A DNA stretch of 6,054 bases. It comes from Bacteroidota bacterium. GTDB taxonomy: Bacteria; Bacteroidota; Bacteroidia; 2-12-FULL-35-15. Where the stretch lies: contig JAHEYA010000163.1 of assembly GCA_023251855.1 (NCBI GenBank), positions 1-6,054 on the forward strand, written 5' to 3'. Below, piece by piece: positions 5,848 to 6,054 of this stretch; position 1 is the stretch's first letter; every line of letters starts with the position of its first letter. The translations under genes were made by a program, and so were the position numbers. The notes under the pieces were generated by a model. The model was not told where the DNA came from and made no database searches. It saw only the letters and a list, made by a program, of their open reading frames with translations.

Positions 5848-6015
5848 AGATCCTGTTTAAATTTTATTCATAATTTGATTTATACGTCATTTCGACCGCA
5901 GCGAGAAACCTCATTTTTTCAACATTTATGGGGATTTCTCCCTACGGTCGAAATGACATAGCACTAATAAATTATTGTAGATGTATTTGTTTTTTAACAA
6001 ATTTGAACAGGCTCT
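5848..6015. repeat. Possible 168-bp MITE-like element bounded by inverted repeats
   Basis: Positions 5848-5864 (AGATCCTGTTTAAATTT) pair with 5999-6015 (AAATTTGAACAGGCTCT) over 17 positions, with one mismatch (5851/6012) and one T-G wobble (5858/6005). The interior contains a separate long hairpin (5886-5957) and no coding frame of note. A TA dinucleotide occurs just outside the left end (5846-5847) and at the right end (6015-6016), which could reflect TA-targeted insertion, but two bases are too few to be meaningful. Whether this is a mobile element or a structured 3' region needs copies elsewhere in the genome. Confidence 0.45.
5886..5957. repeat. REP-like intergenic palindrome
   Basis: The arms 5886-5912 and 5931-5957 pair over 27 positions with three mismatches (5899/5944, 5902/5941, 5909/5934) and one wobble (5911/5932). 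The outer 13 bp, GTCATTTCGACCG against CGGTCGAAATGAC, are perfect. The loop is 18 bases and T-rich on its left side. From memory, this arm sequence recurs between genes in many Bacteroidota genomes. It lies 71 bases after the stop of the large gene and could also act as a bidirectional terminator or mRNA-stabilising structure, although it lacks a clean T tail. Confidence 0.75.
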
Positions 6016-6019
6016 AATC

Positions 6020-6052
6020 ATCAAATTGTGAAACTGCCGAATTATCAAATTG
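6020..6052. repeat. Short direct repeat at the window edge
   Basis: ATCAAATTG occurs at 6020-6028 and again at 6044-6052, 24 bases apart. The flanks are also similar (AATCATCAAATTG, AATTATCAAATTG). This may be the beginning of an A/T-rich tandem array that continues past the window end. Confidence 0.35.
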
Positions 6053-6054
6053 AT

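Overview
The window looks like chromosomal DNA from a member of the Bacteroidota, possibly a Sphingobacteriia/Chitinophagia- or Flavobacteriia-like lineage. The evidence is a low-GC sequence, A-rich leaders with no clear Shine-Dalgarno sites, promoter-like motifs close to the phylum consensus TAnnTTTG, a signal peptide ending in the typical 'GFAQ', and an intergenic hairpin whose arm (GTCATTTCGACCG) is, from memory, common in this phylum. No tRNA, rRNA, CRISPR array or transposase gene was seen.

Layout, all genes on the + strand. Positions 1-444 hold the 3' end of a Thr/Gly/Ala-rich repetitive protein, probably a surface or tail-fibre-like beta-structured protein, closed by a strong intrinsic terminator (505-542). 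Next is a complete 3-hydroxyanthranilate 3,4-dioxygenase gene (664-1203), an enzyme of the kynurenine route to quinolinate and NAD, with both its catalytic iron ligands and its four-cysteine metal site intact. A two-gene toxin-antitoxin module follows (1266-1807): a small antitoxin and a ParE/RelE-fold toxin overlapping by 4 bases. An exported FKBP-type peptidyl-prolyl isomerase-like protein (2001-2726) comes next, with several substituted active-site positions and its own terminator (2764-2787). The largest gene (3013-5814) encodes a 933-residue membrane-anchored protein: an N-terminal anchor, two tandem related domains resembling DUF3352, and a C-terminal beta-propeller-like region.

The right end (5815-6054) is non-coding and structured. 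It holds a long REP-like hairpin (5886-5957) nested inside a second inverted repeat (5848-5864 / 5999-6015), which together outline a possible 168-bp non-autonomous element, followed by a short direct repeat.

The genes do not form one pathway. Promoter-like motifs and terminators suggest separate units: the dioxygenase gene, the toxin-antitoxin operon, the FKBP gene and the propeller-protein gene. I see no convincing new defence or biosynthetic system. The least described items are the large duplicated-domain/propeller protein and the nested inverted-repeat element.
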